Source: Fimenecus sp045578245
GTDB taxonomy: Bacteria; Bacillota; Clostridia; Oscillospirales; Acutalibacteraceae
DNA: 58,699 nucleotides
Direction of reading: 5' to 3'
Assembly: GCA_045578245.1 (NCBI GenBank)
Contig: JAZNJX010000096.1
Coordinates: 1-58,699, forward strand
The notes under the pieces were generated by a model that was given only the letters and a program-made list of their open reading frames with translations, made no database searches and was not told where the DNA came from. The translations under genes and the position numbers were made by a program. This document shows, one piece after another, positions 7,653 to 16,417 of the stretch (its first letter is position 1; each line of letters begins with the position of its first letter).

Positions 7653-10166
7653 TCAGTTATTACATAAGTCGTTGACTGATACAGCGAAAATGTACGGAGC
7701 ATATGAATCTCTTTCATTGAACTTAACGGAACCGTCATTTGTGAAAGTGATTGTGTTTTCACCTGCTTTAAGTTTTATGTTTGTTGTAACCGTTTTTACT
7801 GTGTCCCAACTGTATGTGTTTCTGCACCAGATATTCTGCTTTGTTCCATTTATGTCAACAGTAACAAATCTCTCAATAAGGTCAACGTTGTAACTGTGAA
7901 CTCCACCTTCGTCATTATTAGAGTATGAAATAGTCATTCGATAATTTCCAGCTTCAGGCACATTTACCTTAAAACTTGCAATGCCACCATTACAAGAGAT
8001 GTTTTCAATATGTTTGTCAACAAGTGTTGCACCATCGGAAAGTGTTATATTTTCAGCGGAAATGTTTACGTTGTAATTCTTTTGGTCAGTAACCTTTATT
8101 GTACATTCAACAGTTTCGGTTGAGGTGAAATCGATGTAGTTAAGACCTTTGCGAAGATAAATAATACTATCACCATCTGTGTAAGCATCTGCACCATCAA
8201 TTTTGAAATCAGTACAAACATTTGTTGTAATATTATAGAATCCGTCGTAAGGTGCAACAGCAAGAAATGACTTTGTGTTTCCGTTTGTTCTGTCACTATC
8301 TTCTAAAAGTGCAATTTCGTTTATATCTTCGTGACGACGGACAAGCATACTGTCAAGGACAAAAGTACCGTCACCGTGAGCAAATGTAATGCTGTGTTCA
8401 CCCTTTGTAAGATAACGGACAAAAGTCATTTTGTCTGTGTATTCACTCTTGATTGTGTTAGGGAAATAAACATCTTCTGTAACACCGTCAAGGGTCATAA
8501 TCGCTCTTGTGTCAACTCGGTCAGATGGTTTGTTTCCATCGTTTGAGTTGCCGAAAATAACGGATAAATCATAATAATCATCTTTATCCACATTGAATTT
8601 AACAGTTACACTATCACCGATATTTTCAAGTCCGCCAACCATTCCCCGGATGTCACCGGTTGTGGCATAAGCACTGTCATATGTGTATGTGCCACCTTGA
8701 CGAGTGCCATATTCAAATTCATAACGAGCTGGGAGATTGTCGTTGTAAAAATCCTTTTTGCCTTTTTCTGCAGGAGTAATTGTAATGTGATAAACTGCAG
8801 TCGGGTCAGGATTTGGGAGGTCAACACGAAGCTTGCCAAGGGACACTCTGTCAGTATATTCTGAAACAATAGTTGGAGCGTTAACAATACCACTCAAACC
8901 TTCGTAGCAAACACTTTCAATTTTAACATTAACCTTTTTGCCAAGATTTGTCTTGCCAAGGTGATTTAAACTGATGTAACTGTCGTAATCCGAGCCACCA
9001 CAAATAACTGAAATCTCGTCTTTTGATTCAGTCATAGATGCAAGTCCGTTAAAGTATTTGTAATGGAATCTTTTGTATCCGTATTTAATTGCATTTTCAA
9101 AGTCAGAATGACCGATATCAATGATTTTTGAATCGAGAAGATAACCCTCCATATCGGCATACCAACGGAAAAGCCACCAGTTTGAATTAGGACTGTTGTT
9201 GTCAGCAACTGTGTCATTCAAGTTGTTTGCAAGTCTCCAGTATGCAGCATTCGCATAAGCTCCCGAATGTTCAATGGCAGAAATGTATTTCACCATATCT
9301 GCAGGAGCACCACATTCATACATCGTGCCATACTCTGTAATGATAATGGGCATTTCTTTGATTCCCATGTCTTTTTCAAGTTCACGATATGCGTCAATAT
9401 GGTCCTGCCAGTAGTATGATGAAAACTCACCAAGCTCGTGGTAAATCATAATGTCAGGCATACAGTTATTTTCCTTACAATATGTAAGAAAATGTTCAAG
9501 TTCATAAAGGTCAAAATCACAGTATCCGGGACCTCCGATTACAGCATCATGGTCGATTGAACGGACAAGGTCATATGTTTCTTTCCAAGCTTCATAGAAA
9601 CGAAATTTTGCTTCGTCATCATACATAAGCCAAGTACCATCAGGAGATGGAGTGCCAAACCACACTGCATTATCAGTTTCGTTGTAAAGGCAATATACAA
9701 GTCTGTCAGCATAATCGGTTTTGACAAGTTTATTTACTGCTTCTTCAACCTGTGGTAAGAATCTTTCACGGACAAACTGCATACTGTCATAGTTCCCGGT
9801 TGCACGGATATCCATAATTTCCTGATGACAATAGTACCAAGTGTCAAAGCAGTCCTGCATATAAACAGTGATATAATCGCAGTTGTCAAGGACTGGTGCA
9901 ACGTGACCAACGTCACCAATAGGGTGTTGAAGTCCGTCAATCACTTTTTGTGAAATACTTGCAACGTCAATACTTTCTACAACAGCACTATCAGGTACTC
10001 CGTTTTCAGCAACACCGTAAAGATAGCCCGATGCTCTGCTTGAAACTTCACCAAGATAGGATGAAGCATCAATTTCCAATGTAGGACGGAAAAGGTGGGG
10101 AATTCCCTCCATTGTCATTGACATAACCGTCACAAAACTTAATATCAAACTGATAATCTTAATCAT
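7653..10166 (-). CDS. Large secreted clan-A-type glycoside hydrolase with C-terminal CBM-like domains
   Basis: An 837-residue protein with a signal peptide (about 1-16). The N-terminal half (about 45-400) looks like a (beta/alpha)8 retaining glycoside hydrolase of the GH39/GH5 type: an Asn-Glu pair in CLYNETDNAVWF is the likely acid/base (about 162) and the Glu in IITEYGTMYECG the likely nucleophile (about 279). A beta domain follows. The last 370 residues hold two beta-sandwich modules resembling CBM35/CBM6 folds, first about 480-620 (ARYEFEYGTRQGG to GTFVLDSMLVRR), then about 690-837. The substrate is not deducible; beta-xylosides or beta-mannosides are candidates. No anchor is visible. Confidence 0.8.
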   Translation of the reverse strand: MIKIISLILSFVTVMSMTMEGIPHLFRPTLEIDASSYLGEVSSRASGYLYGVAENGVPDSAVVESIDVASISQKVIDGLQHPIGDVGHVAPVLDNCDYITVYMQDCFDTWYYCHQEIMDIRATGNYDSMQFVRERFLPQVEEAVNKLVKTDYADRLVYCLYNETDNAVWFGTPSPDGTWLMYDDEAKFRFYEAWKETYDLVRSIDHDAVIGGPGYCDFDLYELEHFLTYCKENNCMPDIMIYHELGEFSSYYWQDHIDAYRELEKDMGIKEMPIIITEYGTMYECGAPADMVKYISAIEHSGAYANAAYWRLANNLNDTVADNNSPNSNWWLFRWYADMEGYLLDSKIIDIGHSDFENAIKYGYKRFHYKYFNGLASMTESKDEISVICGGSDYDSYISLNHLGKTNLGKKVNVKIESVCYEGLSGIVNAPTIVSEYTDRVSLGKLRVDLPNPDPTAVYHITITPAEKGKKDFYNDNLPARYEFEYGTRQGGTYTYDSAYATTGDIRGMVGGLENIGDSVTVKFNVDKDDYYDLSVIFGNSNDGNKPSDRVDTRAIMTLDGVTEDVYFPNTIKSEYTDKMTFVRYLTKGEHSITFAHGDGTFVLDSMLVRRHEDINEIALLEDSDRTNGNTKSFLAVAPYDGFYNITTNVCTDFKIDGADAYTDGDSIIYLRKGLNYIDFTSTETVECTIKVTDQKNYNVNISAENITLSDGATLVDKHIENISCNGGIASFKVNVPEAGNYRMTISYSNNDEGGVHSYNVDLIERFVTVDINGTKQNIWCRNTYSWDTVKTVTTNIKLKAGENTITFTNDGSVKFNERDSYAPYIFAVSVNDLCNN

Positions 10167-10188
10167 ATTTTCACCAACTTGAAATTTC

Positions 10189-10231
10189 TATAGTAGAATA
10201 ATACCAAAAATCGGACTGCAATGCAAGAAAT
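10189..10231 (-). promoter_or_regulatory. Probable promoter of the large glycoside hydrolase
   Basis: On the minus strand TTGCAT, a 17-base spacer and TATTAT precede the gene. The -35 match is moderate and the -10 is good. It is divergent from the hydrogenase-maturation promoter. Confidence 0.55.
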
Positions 10232-10245
10232 GATAAATAAAATTC

Positions 10246-10274
10246 TTTACAGAATAAATGTAATATGGTAGAAT
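10246..10274 (+). promoter_or_regulatory. Promoter of the hydrogenase-maturation operon
   Basis: TTTACA (10246-10251), exactly 17 bases, then TAGAAT (10269-10274). The implied start near 10281 leaves a leader of about 125 bases before the first ATG. Confidence 0.82.
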
Positions 10275-10280
10275 ATATAT

Positions 10281-10390
10281 GACCTGACATGAAGACGCTT
10301 TTGCATCCGGATGAAAGGTGTAATGTATAAATAAAATACTACACTTAATTTATCGGTACAATATCTTCAGGGGTATTATACCGTTTTTTG
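10281..10390 (+). promoter_or_regulatory. Structured leader RNA ending in an intrinsic terminator (candidate riboswitch or attenuator)
   Basis: Three successive hairpins fold in the leader: one around the palindrome CATCCGGATG (10298-10319), one from GGTGTA with TACAC (10317-10344), and a strong 12-bp-type stem CGGTACAATATC / GGGGTATTATACCG with a TTCA loop (10354-10383), followed by six T. The last has all features of an intrinsic terminator, yet it lies between promoter and first gene on the coding strand. That placement implies conditional read-through. I could not match the aptamer part to any known riboswitch class. Confidence 0.65.
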
Positions 10391-10407
10391 TTTTTAGGGG
10401 TGATTTT

Positions 10408-10665
10408 ATGGAGACAAGAATCGCAGTTATGGGAATAATAGTTGAGAAAATGGAGTCAGTTGAACTTCTCAACGCAATTCTTCATGATTACGGTGAATAT
10501 ATCGTGGGAAGAATGGGAATCCCATACAGAAAAAAGAATGTTAATATAGTAAGTATCGCAGTTGATGCACCACAGGATATGATTTCTGCAATGTCGGGAA
10601 AAATCGGCAAAATTGATGGAGTCAGCGTAAAAACTGCATACTCAAACGTGATTACAAATGAATGA
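10408..10665 (+). CDS. TM1266-type iron-only hydrogenase system regulator
   Basis: An 85-residue ACT-like/NikR-C-like ferredoxin-fold protein. The sequence METRIAVMGIIVEKMESVELLNAILHDYGEY... is typical of the TM1266 family, whose genes accompany [FeFe]-hydrogenase maturation genes. Its likely role is ligand sensing or regulation of the hydrogenase system; no DNA-binding motif is visible, so the mechanism is unknown. AGGGGTGAT is the ribosome binding site. Its stop overlaps the start of hydE by eight bases, so it is the first gene of a four-gene operon. Confidence 0.88.
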   Translation: METRIAVMGIIVEKMESVELLNAILHDYGEYIVGRMGIPYRKKNVNIVSIAVDAPQDMISAMSGKIGKIDGVSVKTAYSNVITNE

Positions 10666-11710
10666 AAAATTATTAAAAACCGGACAAAAGCTAGTCAGCA
10701 CAGGGTCACTTTCTACAACAGAATATGAATATCTTATTGATAACAGAAACGAAGAAATAGCAGAGTTTCTCAAAAATGAAGCAGTAAAAAAGCGAAAAGA
10801 GATTTATGGCAACACAATTTTTATTCGTGGCCTTATTGAAATCAGCAACATCTGTAAAAACGACTGCCTTTACTGTGGAATAAGGTGTAGCAATAAAGAT
10901 TGTGACAGATACAGACTGACAAAAGAAGAGATACTTTCTTGTTGTGACGAGGGTTATTCGTTGGGATTTCGCACCTTTGTAATGCAAGGTGGAGAGGATT
11001 TACATTTTACTGACGACTTGCTTGCTGAGATAATCAGTGAAATCAAAGAGAAATATCCTGATTGTGCAATTACACTTTCATTGGGTGAAAGAAATTTTGA
11101 AAGTTATGAAAAACTTTATAATGCAGGTGCTGACAGATATCTTCTTCGTCACGAAACAGCAGATGAAGAGCATTATAACAAACTACACCCACAGAAAATG
11201 AGTTTCAAAACACGAATGAATTGTTTAGAAAATCTTAAAAAAATCGGTTATCAAACAGGTTGTGGCTTTATGGTGGGTTCGCCTTATCAGACAACGGAAA
11301 CTCTTGCAAAGGATTTGAAATTCATTGAAGAATTTTCACCTGAGATGTGTGGAATTGGTCCGTTTATCCCACATAAGGCAACGGAGTTTAAAGATTTTCC
11401 GTCAGGGGATGTTGAACTTACCTGCTATTTGCTTTCAATTATAAGACTTATAAAACCAAATATTTTACTTCCTGCAACAACTGCATTAGGCACAGCCGAG
11501 CAAGGTGGCAGAGAAAAAGGAGTTCTTTGTGGGGCAAATGTCATAATGCCAAATCTTTCACCACAGAGTGTCCGAAAAAAATATGAACTTTATGACAATA
11601 AGTTAATCAGCGGAAACGAATCTGCACAAGAAATAGAAAATCTTAAAAATAGTATGAAAAATATCGGCTACGAAATAGTAATTAATCGTGGTGACATAAA
11701 GGAGAAATAG
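10658..11710 (+). CDS. hydE: [FeFe]-hydrogenase H-cluster radical SAM maturase HydE
   Basis: A 350-residue radical SAM enzyme acting in assembly of the dithiomethylamine/diiron part of the hydrogenase H-cluster. The SAM cluster motif CX3CX2C is at C66, C70 and C73 (CKNDCLYCG), preceded by FIRGLIEISNICKND, typical of HydE/BioB-like enzymes. The following CSNKDCDRYR segment and the MVGSPYQTTETLAKDL region fit HydE. Length is normal. It overlaps the regulator gene by eight bases and is followed two bases later by hydG, so translation is coupled. Confidence 0.95.
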   Translation: MNEKLLKTGQKLVSTGSLSTTEYEYLIDNRNEEIAEFLKNEAVKKRKEIYGNTIFIRGLIEISNICKNDCLYCGIRCSNKDCDRYRLTKEEILSCCDEGYSLGFRTFVMQGGEDLHFTDDLLAEIISEIKEKYPDCAITLSLGERNFESYEKLYNAGADRYLLRHETADEEHYNKLHPQKMSFKTRMNCLENLKKIGYQTGCGFMVGSPYQTTETLAKDLKFIEEFSPEMCGIGPFIPHKATEFKDFPSGDVELTCYLLSIIRLIKPNILLPATTALGTAEQGGREKGVLCGANVIMPNLSPQSVRKKYELYDNKLISGNESAQEIENLKNSMKNIGYEIVINRGDIKEK

Positions 11711-11712
11711 AA

Positions 11713-13158
11713 ATGGCATATAATCCAAAATCATTAAAGGCTGAAGAGTTTATCAGCGATGAAGAAATACTTGCAACTCTCGAATATGCTGAACAGAATA
11801 AGCATAACAAGGAGTTAATTGAAGAAATATTAGAAAAGGCAAGACCTAAAAAGACAGAAGACGGCACAGTTTGTGCAGGACTTTCCCACCGTGAAGCAGC
11901 AGTATTGCTTCTTTGCGACCTTCCTGATATGAATGAGCGACTTTTTAAGCTTGCCGAAGAAATCAAACTTGCATTTTATGGTAACCGTATTGTAATGTTT
12001 GCACCTCTTTACCTTTCAAACTACTGTGTAAATGGTTGTGTTTACTGCCCTTATCATTATCAGAACAAGCATATCTGCCGTAAAAAGCTTACTCAGGAAG
12101 AAGTGCGACAGGAAGTTATTGCACTTCAGGATATGGGACACAAACGCCTTGCTATTGAAGCAGGTGAAGACCCGGTAAACAACCCTATCGAATATATTCT
12201 TGAGTGTATCGATACAATTTACAGCATCAAGCACAAAAATGGTGCAATCCGTCGTGTCAATGTAAATATTGCTGCAACAACAGTTGAGAATTACAGAAAA
12301 CTTAAAGATGCAGGAATCGGTACATACATTCTTTTCCAGGAAACATACCATAAGGAAAGTTATGAGAAACTTCATCCAACAGGACCAAAACACAACTATG
12401 CTTACCATACAGAGGCTATGGATAGAGCTATGGAGGGTGGAATTGATGACGTCGGACTTGGTGTTCTTTTCGGACTTGAACTTTACAAGTATGAGTTTGT
12501 TGGTCTTATGATGCATGCTGAACATCTTGAGGCTGTTCATGGTGTTGGACCTCATACAATCAGTGTTCCTCGAATCAAACGAGCAGACGACATTGACCCT
12601 GATGTATTTGATAACTCAATTTCCGACGAAATGTTTGAAAAGATTATTGCATGTATTCGTATTGCAGTTCCATATACAGGTATGATTATCTCAACAAGAG
12701 AGTCAGAAGAAGTTCGTGGCAAAGTGCTTAATATGGGTATTTCACAAATCAGCGGTGCATCCCGTACATCTGTTGGTGGTTATACAGAAGAAGAACGTCC
12801 TCACGATTCAGAACAGTTTGACGTTTCCGACCAGAGAACACTTGACGAGGTTGTCCGTTGGCTTATGGAAAAAGGTCATATTCCATCATTCTGCACAGCT
12901 TGTTATCGTGAAGGCAGAACAGGTGACAGATTTATGGCTCTTTGCAAAAATGGGCAGATTCAGAACTGTTGCCATCCAAATGCACTTATGACACTTACGG
13001 AATTCCTTGTTGATTATGCAAGTGAAGAGACAAAGAAAATCGGTTTTGAGTTGATTGAAAAAGAATTGCAGAAAGTTCCAAATCCAAAGGCAAGAGCAAT
13101 CGCAATTCAAAATGTTGAAGATATTAAAGCGTCTAACAGACGTGATTTCAGGTTTTAA
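11713..13158 (+). CDS. hydG: [FeFe]-hydrogenase H-cluster radical SAM maturase HydG (tyrosine lyase)
   Basis: A 481-residue radical SAM tyrosine lyase that cleaves tyrosine to p-cresol and dehydroglycine, giving CO and cyanide on an Fe synthon for the H-cluster. CX3CX2C lies at C105, C109 and C112 (CVNGCVYCPYH). The C-terminal auxiliary-cluster motif begins as CTACYREGRTGDRFM and continues to QNCCHPNAL, the CX2CX22C pattern that distinguishes HydG from ThiH. Length is normal. It sits two bases after hydE and two before hydF. Confidence 0.97.
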   Translation: MAYNPKSLKAEEFISDEEILATLEYAEQNKHNKELIEEILEKARPKKTEDGTVCAGLSHREAAVLLLCDLPDMNERLFKLAEEIKLAFYGNRIVMFAPLYLSNYCVNGCVYCPYHYQNKHICRKKLTQEEVRQEVIALQDMGHKRLAIEAGEDPVNNPIEYILECIDTIYSIKHKNGAIRRVNVNIAATTVENYRKLKDAGIGTYILFQETYHKESYEKLHPTGPKHNYAYHTEAMDRAMEGGIDDVGLGVLFGLELYKYEFVGLMMHAEHLEAVHGVGPHTISVPRIKRADDIDPDVFDNSISDEMFEKIIACIRIAVPYTGMIISTRESEEVRGKVLNMGISQISGASRTSVGGYTEEERPHDSEQFDVSDQRTLDEVVRWLMEKGHIPSFCTACYREGRTGDRFMALCKNGQIQNCCHPNALMTLTEFLVDYASEETKKIGFELIEKELQKVPNPKARAIAIQNVEDIKASNRRDFRF

Positions 13159-13160
13159 TT

Positions 13161-14339
13161 ATGAGTTTAAATGAAGTTGTATCAGCCGAAAGACTTCATA
13201 TAGGTTTTTTCGGTTTACGAAATGCAGGTAAATCTAGTGTTGTAAATGCTGTCACAGGTCAGGAAATGTCACTTGTTTCCGATGTGAAAGGCACAACAAC
13301 TGACCCTGTAAAAAAAGCTATGGAGCTGTTGCCACTAGGTCCAGTTGTGGTTATTGACACACCCGGCATTGATGATGAGGGTGAATTGGGAGAATTAAGG
13401 GTAAAGAAGACAAAACAGGTGCTCAATTACATTGATATAGCTGTACTTGTTGTGGACTCTACATTGGGTTTGCAGGACTTTGACCGTGAAATGCTTTCTC
13501 TTTTCGCACAGAAGAAAATCCCGTTCGTTACAGTATATAATAAGTCCGATTTGTTTGCAGAGAATGTTGTTTTGGACGATAACACAATACTTGTAAGTGC
13601 AAAAAACGGTACGAATATCAACGAGTTGAAAGAAAAAATTGCACAGACAGTAAAAGTGCAAAATGAGAACAAAAGGGTAGTCGGTGACTTGCTTAAAACA
13701 GGTGATATAGTTGTCCTTGTGACACCTATTGACTCAGCAGCACCAAAAGGCAGACTGATTTTGCCACAACAAATGACAATCCGTGGTATTCTTGATGTGG
13801 GAGCAATTCCTATCGTCACAAGAGAAACTGAATTGGAAACTACACTCAATGCACTTAAAGAAAAGCCAAGAATGGTTATAACGGATTCCCAAGCATTCGG
13901 TTTTGTGTCAAAAATCGTTGGAGATATTCCTTTAACATCCTTTTCAATCCTTATGGCAAGATATAAGGGAAGCCTTGAGAGTGCTGTAAAGGGCGCAGAA
14001 AGGATGAAAACTTTAAATGATGGGGATACTATTCTCATTTCCGAGGGTTGCACACACCATCGTCAATGTGGTGATATCGGTACACAGAAATTACCGAAAT
14101 GGCTTAAAGAATATTCGGATAAAGAACTCAATTTTAAGTTCACATCAGGAAAGGACTTTCCGGAAGACTTAACAGGAATTTCTTTGGTAGTACATTGTGG
14201 TGGATGTATGCTGACGGAAAGAGAAATGCAGTATCGTCGTCGTTTTTGTGAAGAAAACAATGTGCCAATCACAAACTATGGCACTGCAATAGCACAAGTC
14301 AATGGAATTTTAGAGAAAAGTTTAGAACCGATTAAATAA
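13161..14339 (+). CDS. hydF: [FeFe]-hydrogenase maturation GTPase HydF
   Basis: A 392-residue scaffold GTPase that carries the diiron precursor and delivers it to apo-hydrogenase. The N-terminal G domain has a P-loop GLRNAGKS (18-25), a G3 DTPG (about 65) and an NKSD G4 (about 129-132). The C-terminal domain has the iron-sulfur ligands: Cys-x-His in CTHHRQCG (about 299) and CX2C in HCGGC (about 350). It ends the operon; a strong terminator follows. No hydrogenase structural gene lies in this window, so the enzyme served is encoded elsewhere. Confidence 0.96.
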   Translation: MSLNEVVSAERLHIGFFGLRNAGKSSVVNAVTGQEMSLVSDVKGTTTDPVKKAMELLPLGPVVVIDTPGIDDEGELGELRVKKTKQVLNYIDIAVLVVDSTLGLQDFDREMLSLFAQKKIPFVTVYNKSDLFAENVVLDDNTILVSAKNGTNINELKEKIAQTVKVQNENKRVVGDLLKTGDIVVLVTPIDSAAPKGRLILPQQMTIRGILDVGAIPIVTRETELETTLNALKEKPRMVITDSQAFGFVSKIVGDIPLTSFSILMARYKGSLESAVKGAERMKTLNDGDTILISEGCTHHRQCGDIGTQKLPKWLKEYSDKELNFKFTSGKDFPEDLTGISLVVHCGGCMLTEREMQYRRRFCEENNVPITNYGTAIAQVNGILEKSLEPIK

Positions 14340-14346
14340 CAAAAAC

Positions 14347-14380
14347 AGCAGGGAAGAGTTTAATTTCTTCCCTGCTATTT
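14347..14380. terminator. Bidirectional terminator between hydF and the ECF S-component gene
   Basis: AGCAGGGAAGA (14347-14357) pairs with TCTTCCCTGCT (14366-14376) as an 11-bp stem with T/A-rich flanks on both sides, serving the convergent genes. Confidence 0.9.
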
Positions 14381-14390
14381 TATGTGCTAT

Positions 14391-14924
14391 TCAATTTTCT
14401 TTTTTGGCTGATTTGTGGAATTTTTGTAATGCTTCCGAGAGTGGGATAATTAAAAATCCTAATGCAAAATTGCCGATGGCGTGAAGTATGTCAAAGTAAA
14501 ATCCTGCACCAATCCACGCAAGCATTGTTTTGAAGTCATAACCAAACATAATTGCCTGAGCAGGAGCATAAAGTGTGCCGTATGATAATCCATGTATCGC
14601 ACAAATTACTGCATAAACAGGAATTGCGATTTTTTTGCTTATTTTCTTAGGTAAGAGCATTGTAATTCCCCAAAGAATTGTCCAGATATAAAGATAAGGA
14701 ATCCACCAAAGAGCAAATCCGTTGAAAATTCCTATAAGCATAACAAAGACATAAACAGGGATGAGTGCTTTTTTTCGATAAACAAGTGTATATGTCATTG
14801 TAAGCATCCCGAGAAAATGCACGTTTGGTAATGCTTCCGTCAGATACTTGGATATGAACATAATGACGCCAAGCATGGTGAGTACAATTAGGTCAGCCAA
14901 TTGCTGATATTTTCTGCTTCTCAT
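14391..14924 (-). CDS. ECF transporter substrate-binding (S) component, probably for cobalamin
   Basis: A 177-residue membrane protein with about six helices, sized like an energy-coupling-factor S component. These bind a vitamin and dock onto a shared EcfAA'T module, which is not encoded in this window. The assignment to cobalamin is inference from context: its start overlaps the stop of a DUF4430 lipoprotein by four bases (ATGA), and both lie downstream of a cobalamin riboswitch. A CbrT-like role fits. The Lys-rich end (HKSAKKEN) is cytoplasmic. Confidence 0.8.
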   Translation of the reverse strand: MRSRKYQQLADLIVLTMLGVIMFISKYLTEALPNVHFLGMLTMTYTLVYRKKALIPVYVFVMLIGIFNGFALWWIPYLYIWTILWGITMLLPKKISKKIAIPVYAVICAIHGLSYGTLYAPAQAIMFGYDFKTMLAWIGAGFYFDILHAIGNFALGFLIIPLSEALQKFHKSAKKEN

Positions 14925-15352
14925 TGTGCTTTTTCAGCCTTGAAGCAATAGACCTTGCCGTCTTCAATAGTTGTTGAGTCAACACCGGTCATGGCATATT
15001 CACCATCAACATAAAATGCCCAATATACTTTATCATCGTCATAAGTGTATTTCTGACCATTTACTGTGTCAACCATAAGACCATATTGGCTGTCGCTACC
15101 TGAAATGAGTTTTTCCTCAACCAGTGCTTCACCAACTGTTTTTTCTTCATCGTATTTTACAGTAAACTCCTTCTTTGAACCATCGAGTTCAACAACTTCA
15201 AATACGAATGACTTTTCCTGAACCTCCTGCTGATTTTGTGGAACTTCAGGCTCCTGTGTTTTTTGTCCGCAACCTGCAAACATAAGTACCATGGCCGCAA
15301 CAAGTACCAATGAAAGAACAGAACGGAAATTGTGTTTAAAAATTTCTTTCAT
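14921..15352 (-). CDS. DUF4430 (transcobalamin-like) lipoprotein
   Basis: About 143 residues. The signal sequence ends in a lipobox (MFAGC, Cys about 28), followed by a Gln/Pro/Glu linker, then a DUF4430 domain (about 48-140: FVFEVVELDGSKKEFTVKYDEEKTVGEAL to YWAFYVDGEYAMTGVDSTTIEDGKVYCFKAE). This domain also forms the C-terminal part of animal cobalamin-binding proteins. It is thus a good candidate for a surface B12 or corrinoid receptor handing ligand to the overlapping S-component. The start at 15352 has GGAGAG upstream; a longer in-frame start at 15391 is unlikely. Confidence 0.85.
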   Translation of the reverse strand: MKEIFKHNFRSVLSLVLVAAMVLMFAGCGQKTQEPEVPQNQQEVQEKSFVFEVVELDGSKKEFTVKYDEEKTVGEALVEEKLISGSDSQYGLMVDTVNGQKYTYDDDKVYWAFYVDGEYAMTGVDSTTIEDGKVYCFKAEKAQ

Positions 15353-15419
15353 ACTGTTTCTCTCCTTCTGAGATATTATATTTTTCTGCAAAGGCTTTTC
15401 AATATATCGGCTGTCGCGA

Positions 15420-15597
15420 CAAAGAAAACTTCAGTACCGGGTATTCCGACTTGCAAGATTGTGATGTTTTCGCCTTCTCAAACCTTCGTTCAATGGCTTG
15501 TCTTGCTTTGCGGCAGCAAGTGAAAATATCATTTTTGCTTACGGCGACGGGCTCGTTCAGGCTTTTAACCTGATTCCCCGAGATACCGAACCTTTAC
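15420..15597 (-). promoter_or_regulatory. Cobalamin riboswitch
   Basis: Read on the minus strand, the conserved elements appear in order: GGGGAATCAGGT, AAGCCTGAA, GAGCCCGTCGCCGTAA (the B12-box-like core), then GCCATTG, GAGAAGGCG and finally AAGTCGGAATACCCGG. This matches the cobalamin riboswitch layout. Its 5' end coincides with the predicted start of the minus-strand promoter. No clear U-tailed terminator follows, so control at translation initiation is likely. It governs the DUF4430 lipoprotein and ECF S-component. Confidence 0.9.
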
Positions 15598-15603
15598 GAT
15601 AGA

Positions 15604-15662
15604 ATTTTATCACAGAACAGATGTAAAATCAACTTGATTTATGATATAAAAGATATTAGAAT
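15604..15662. promoter_or_regulatory. Divergent promoters (B12 uptake unit and glycerophosphodiesterase)
   Basis: The -35 boxes AATCAA (15627-15632, minus) and TTGATT (15634-15639, plus) form a palindrome around one base. The minus promoter has a TAAAAT -10 (15604-15609) and the plus promoter TAGAAT (15657-15662), both with 17-base spacers. This repeats the back-to-back design seen near 6780. Confidence 0.78.
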
Positions 15663-15692
15663 AGGGTTAGAAAATAAGTGGGGAAGATGAAA

Positions 15693-16379
15693 ATGAAAAA
15701 GAATAAAAATCTGCCAAAGAATTTTACAGTAACTGCACATACGGGTTGTATGAAAACTAAGGAAAACAGCCTTGAATCAATTAAAATGGGTGCTGAAAAT
15801 GGTGCTGATATTGTAGAATTTGACCTCTATTTTACAGACAATGGTGAGCCAGTCCTTTCACACAACAAACCTGTTGGTGGAGAGGTGACATTGGATGAGG
15901 CTTTTGAGTACATTTCCCACATTAAGAATGTCAAAATAAATGTTGATGTGAAAACTTGTGATGCTTTATATAAGGTTTATCCATCAGCACAGAAATATGG
16001 TGTAGAAAATAGAATTTTTTATACAGGCATTAAGGATGAATTCGTTGAGTATGTAAAGAAGGATAGCCCTGAGGTGCCATATTACCTTAATGTGAGTGTG
16101 AAAAAAGCAAAAAAGAATGATAAAGAATACTTAATGACACTTGTTAATAAGGTTAAAGATGCAGGAGCTATAGGCATAAATTTCAATCATAAATCTGCAT
16201 CCGAAACTCTGGTTGAGATTTTCCAAGAAAACGGACTTGAGGTTTCTATCTGGACAGTAAATACAGGGTTTAAAATGCGAAAAATCCTTTCTTTTGCACC
16301 TAATAATATCACAACAAGAAAACCTGATAAATTAAGGAAAAAGGTAAAAAATATCAGTAAAAATTTTAGTCGAAATTAG
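15693..16379 (+). CDS. Glycerophosphodiester phosphodiesterase-family protein
   Basis: About 228 residues, cytoplasmic. The GDPD motifs are HTGCMKTKENSLESI (a variant of the HRG...ENT motif) and EFDLYFTDNGEPVLSHN, giving metal-binding Glu and Asp plus the second catalytic His. Family enzymes split glycerophosphodiesters into glycerol-3-phosphate and an alcohol. In the first motif Arg is replaced by Thr (HTG), unusual but seen in divergent members, so activity is likely but not certain. ATG 15693 is preferred, with GGGGAAG upstream; in-frame GTG 15678 and ATG 15687 are too close to that site. Confidence 0.85.
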   Translation: MKKNKNLPKNFTVTAHTGCMKTKENSLESIKMGAENGADIVEFDLYFTDNGEPVLSHNKPVGGEVTLDEAFEYISHIKNVKINVDVKTCDALYKVYPSAQKYGVENRIFYTGIKDEFVEYVKKDSPEVPYYLNVSVKKAKKNDKEYLMTLVNKVKDAGAIGINFNHKSASETLVEIFQENGLEVSIWTVNTGFKMRKILSFAPNNITTRKPDKLRKKVKNISKNFSRN

Positions 16380-16388
16380 TAAAAATTA

Positions 16389-16417
16389 TTGACTTTTTTG
16401 CGAATTAAGATTATATT
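16389..16417 (+). promoter_or_regulatory. Promoter of the potABCD operon
   Basis: TTGACT (16389-16394), 17-base spacer and TATATT (16412-16417). The leader of about 75 bases that follows holds a small hairpin (CCAAC/GTTGG around 16472-16491) just before the ribosome binding site AAAGGGG, which might affect translation. Confidence 0.82.

Noticed and set aside
12016..12555. 179-codon minus-strand frame inside hydG
   Set aside because: Its composition mirrors the antisense of a conserved enzyme, with no ribosome binding site and no recognisable domain.
13427..14053. 208-codon minus-strand frame inside hydF
   Set aside because: Antisense shadow of a clear GTPase gene; Ser/Thr/Ile-rich low-information translation.
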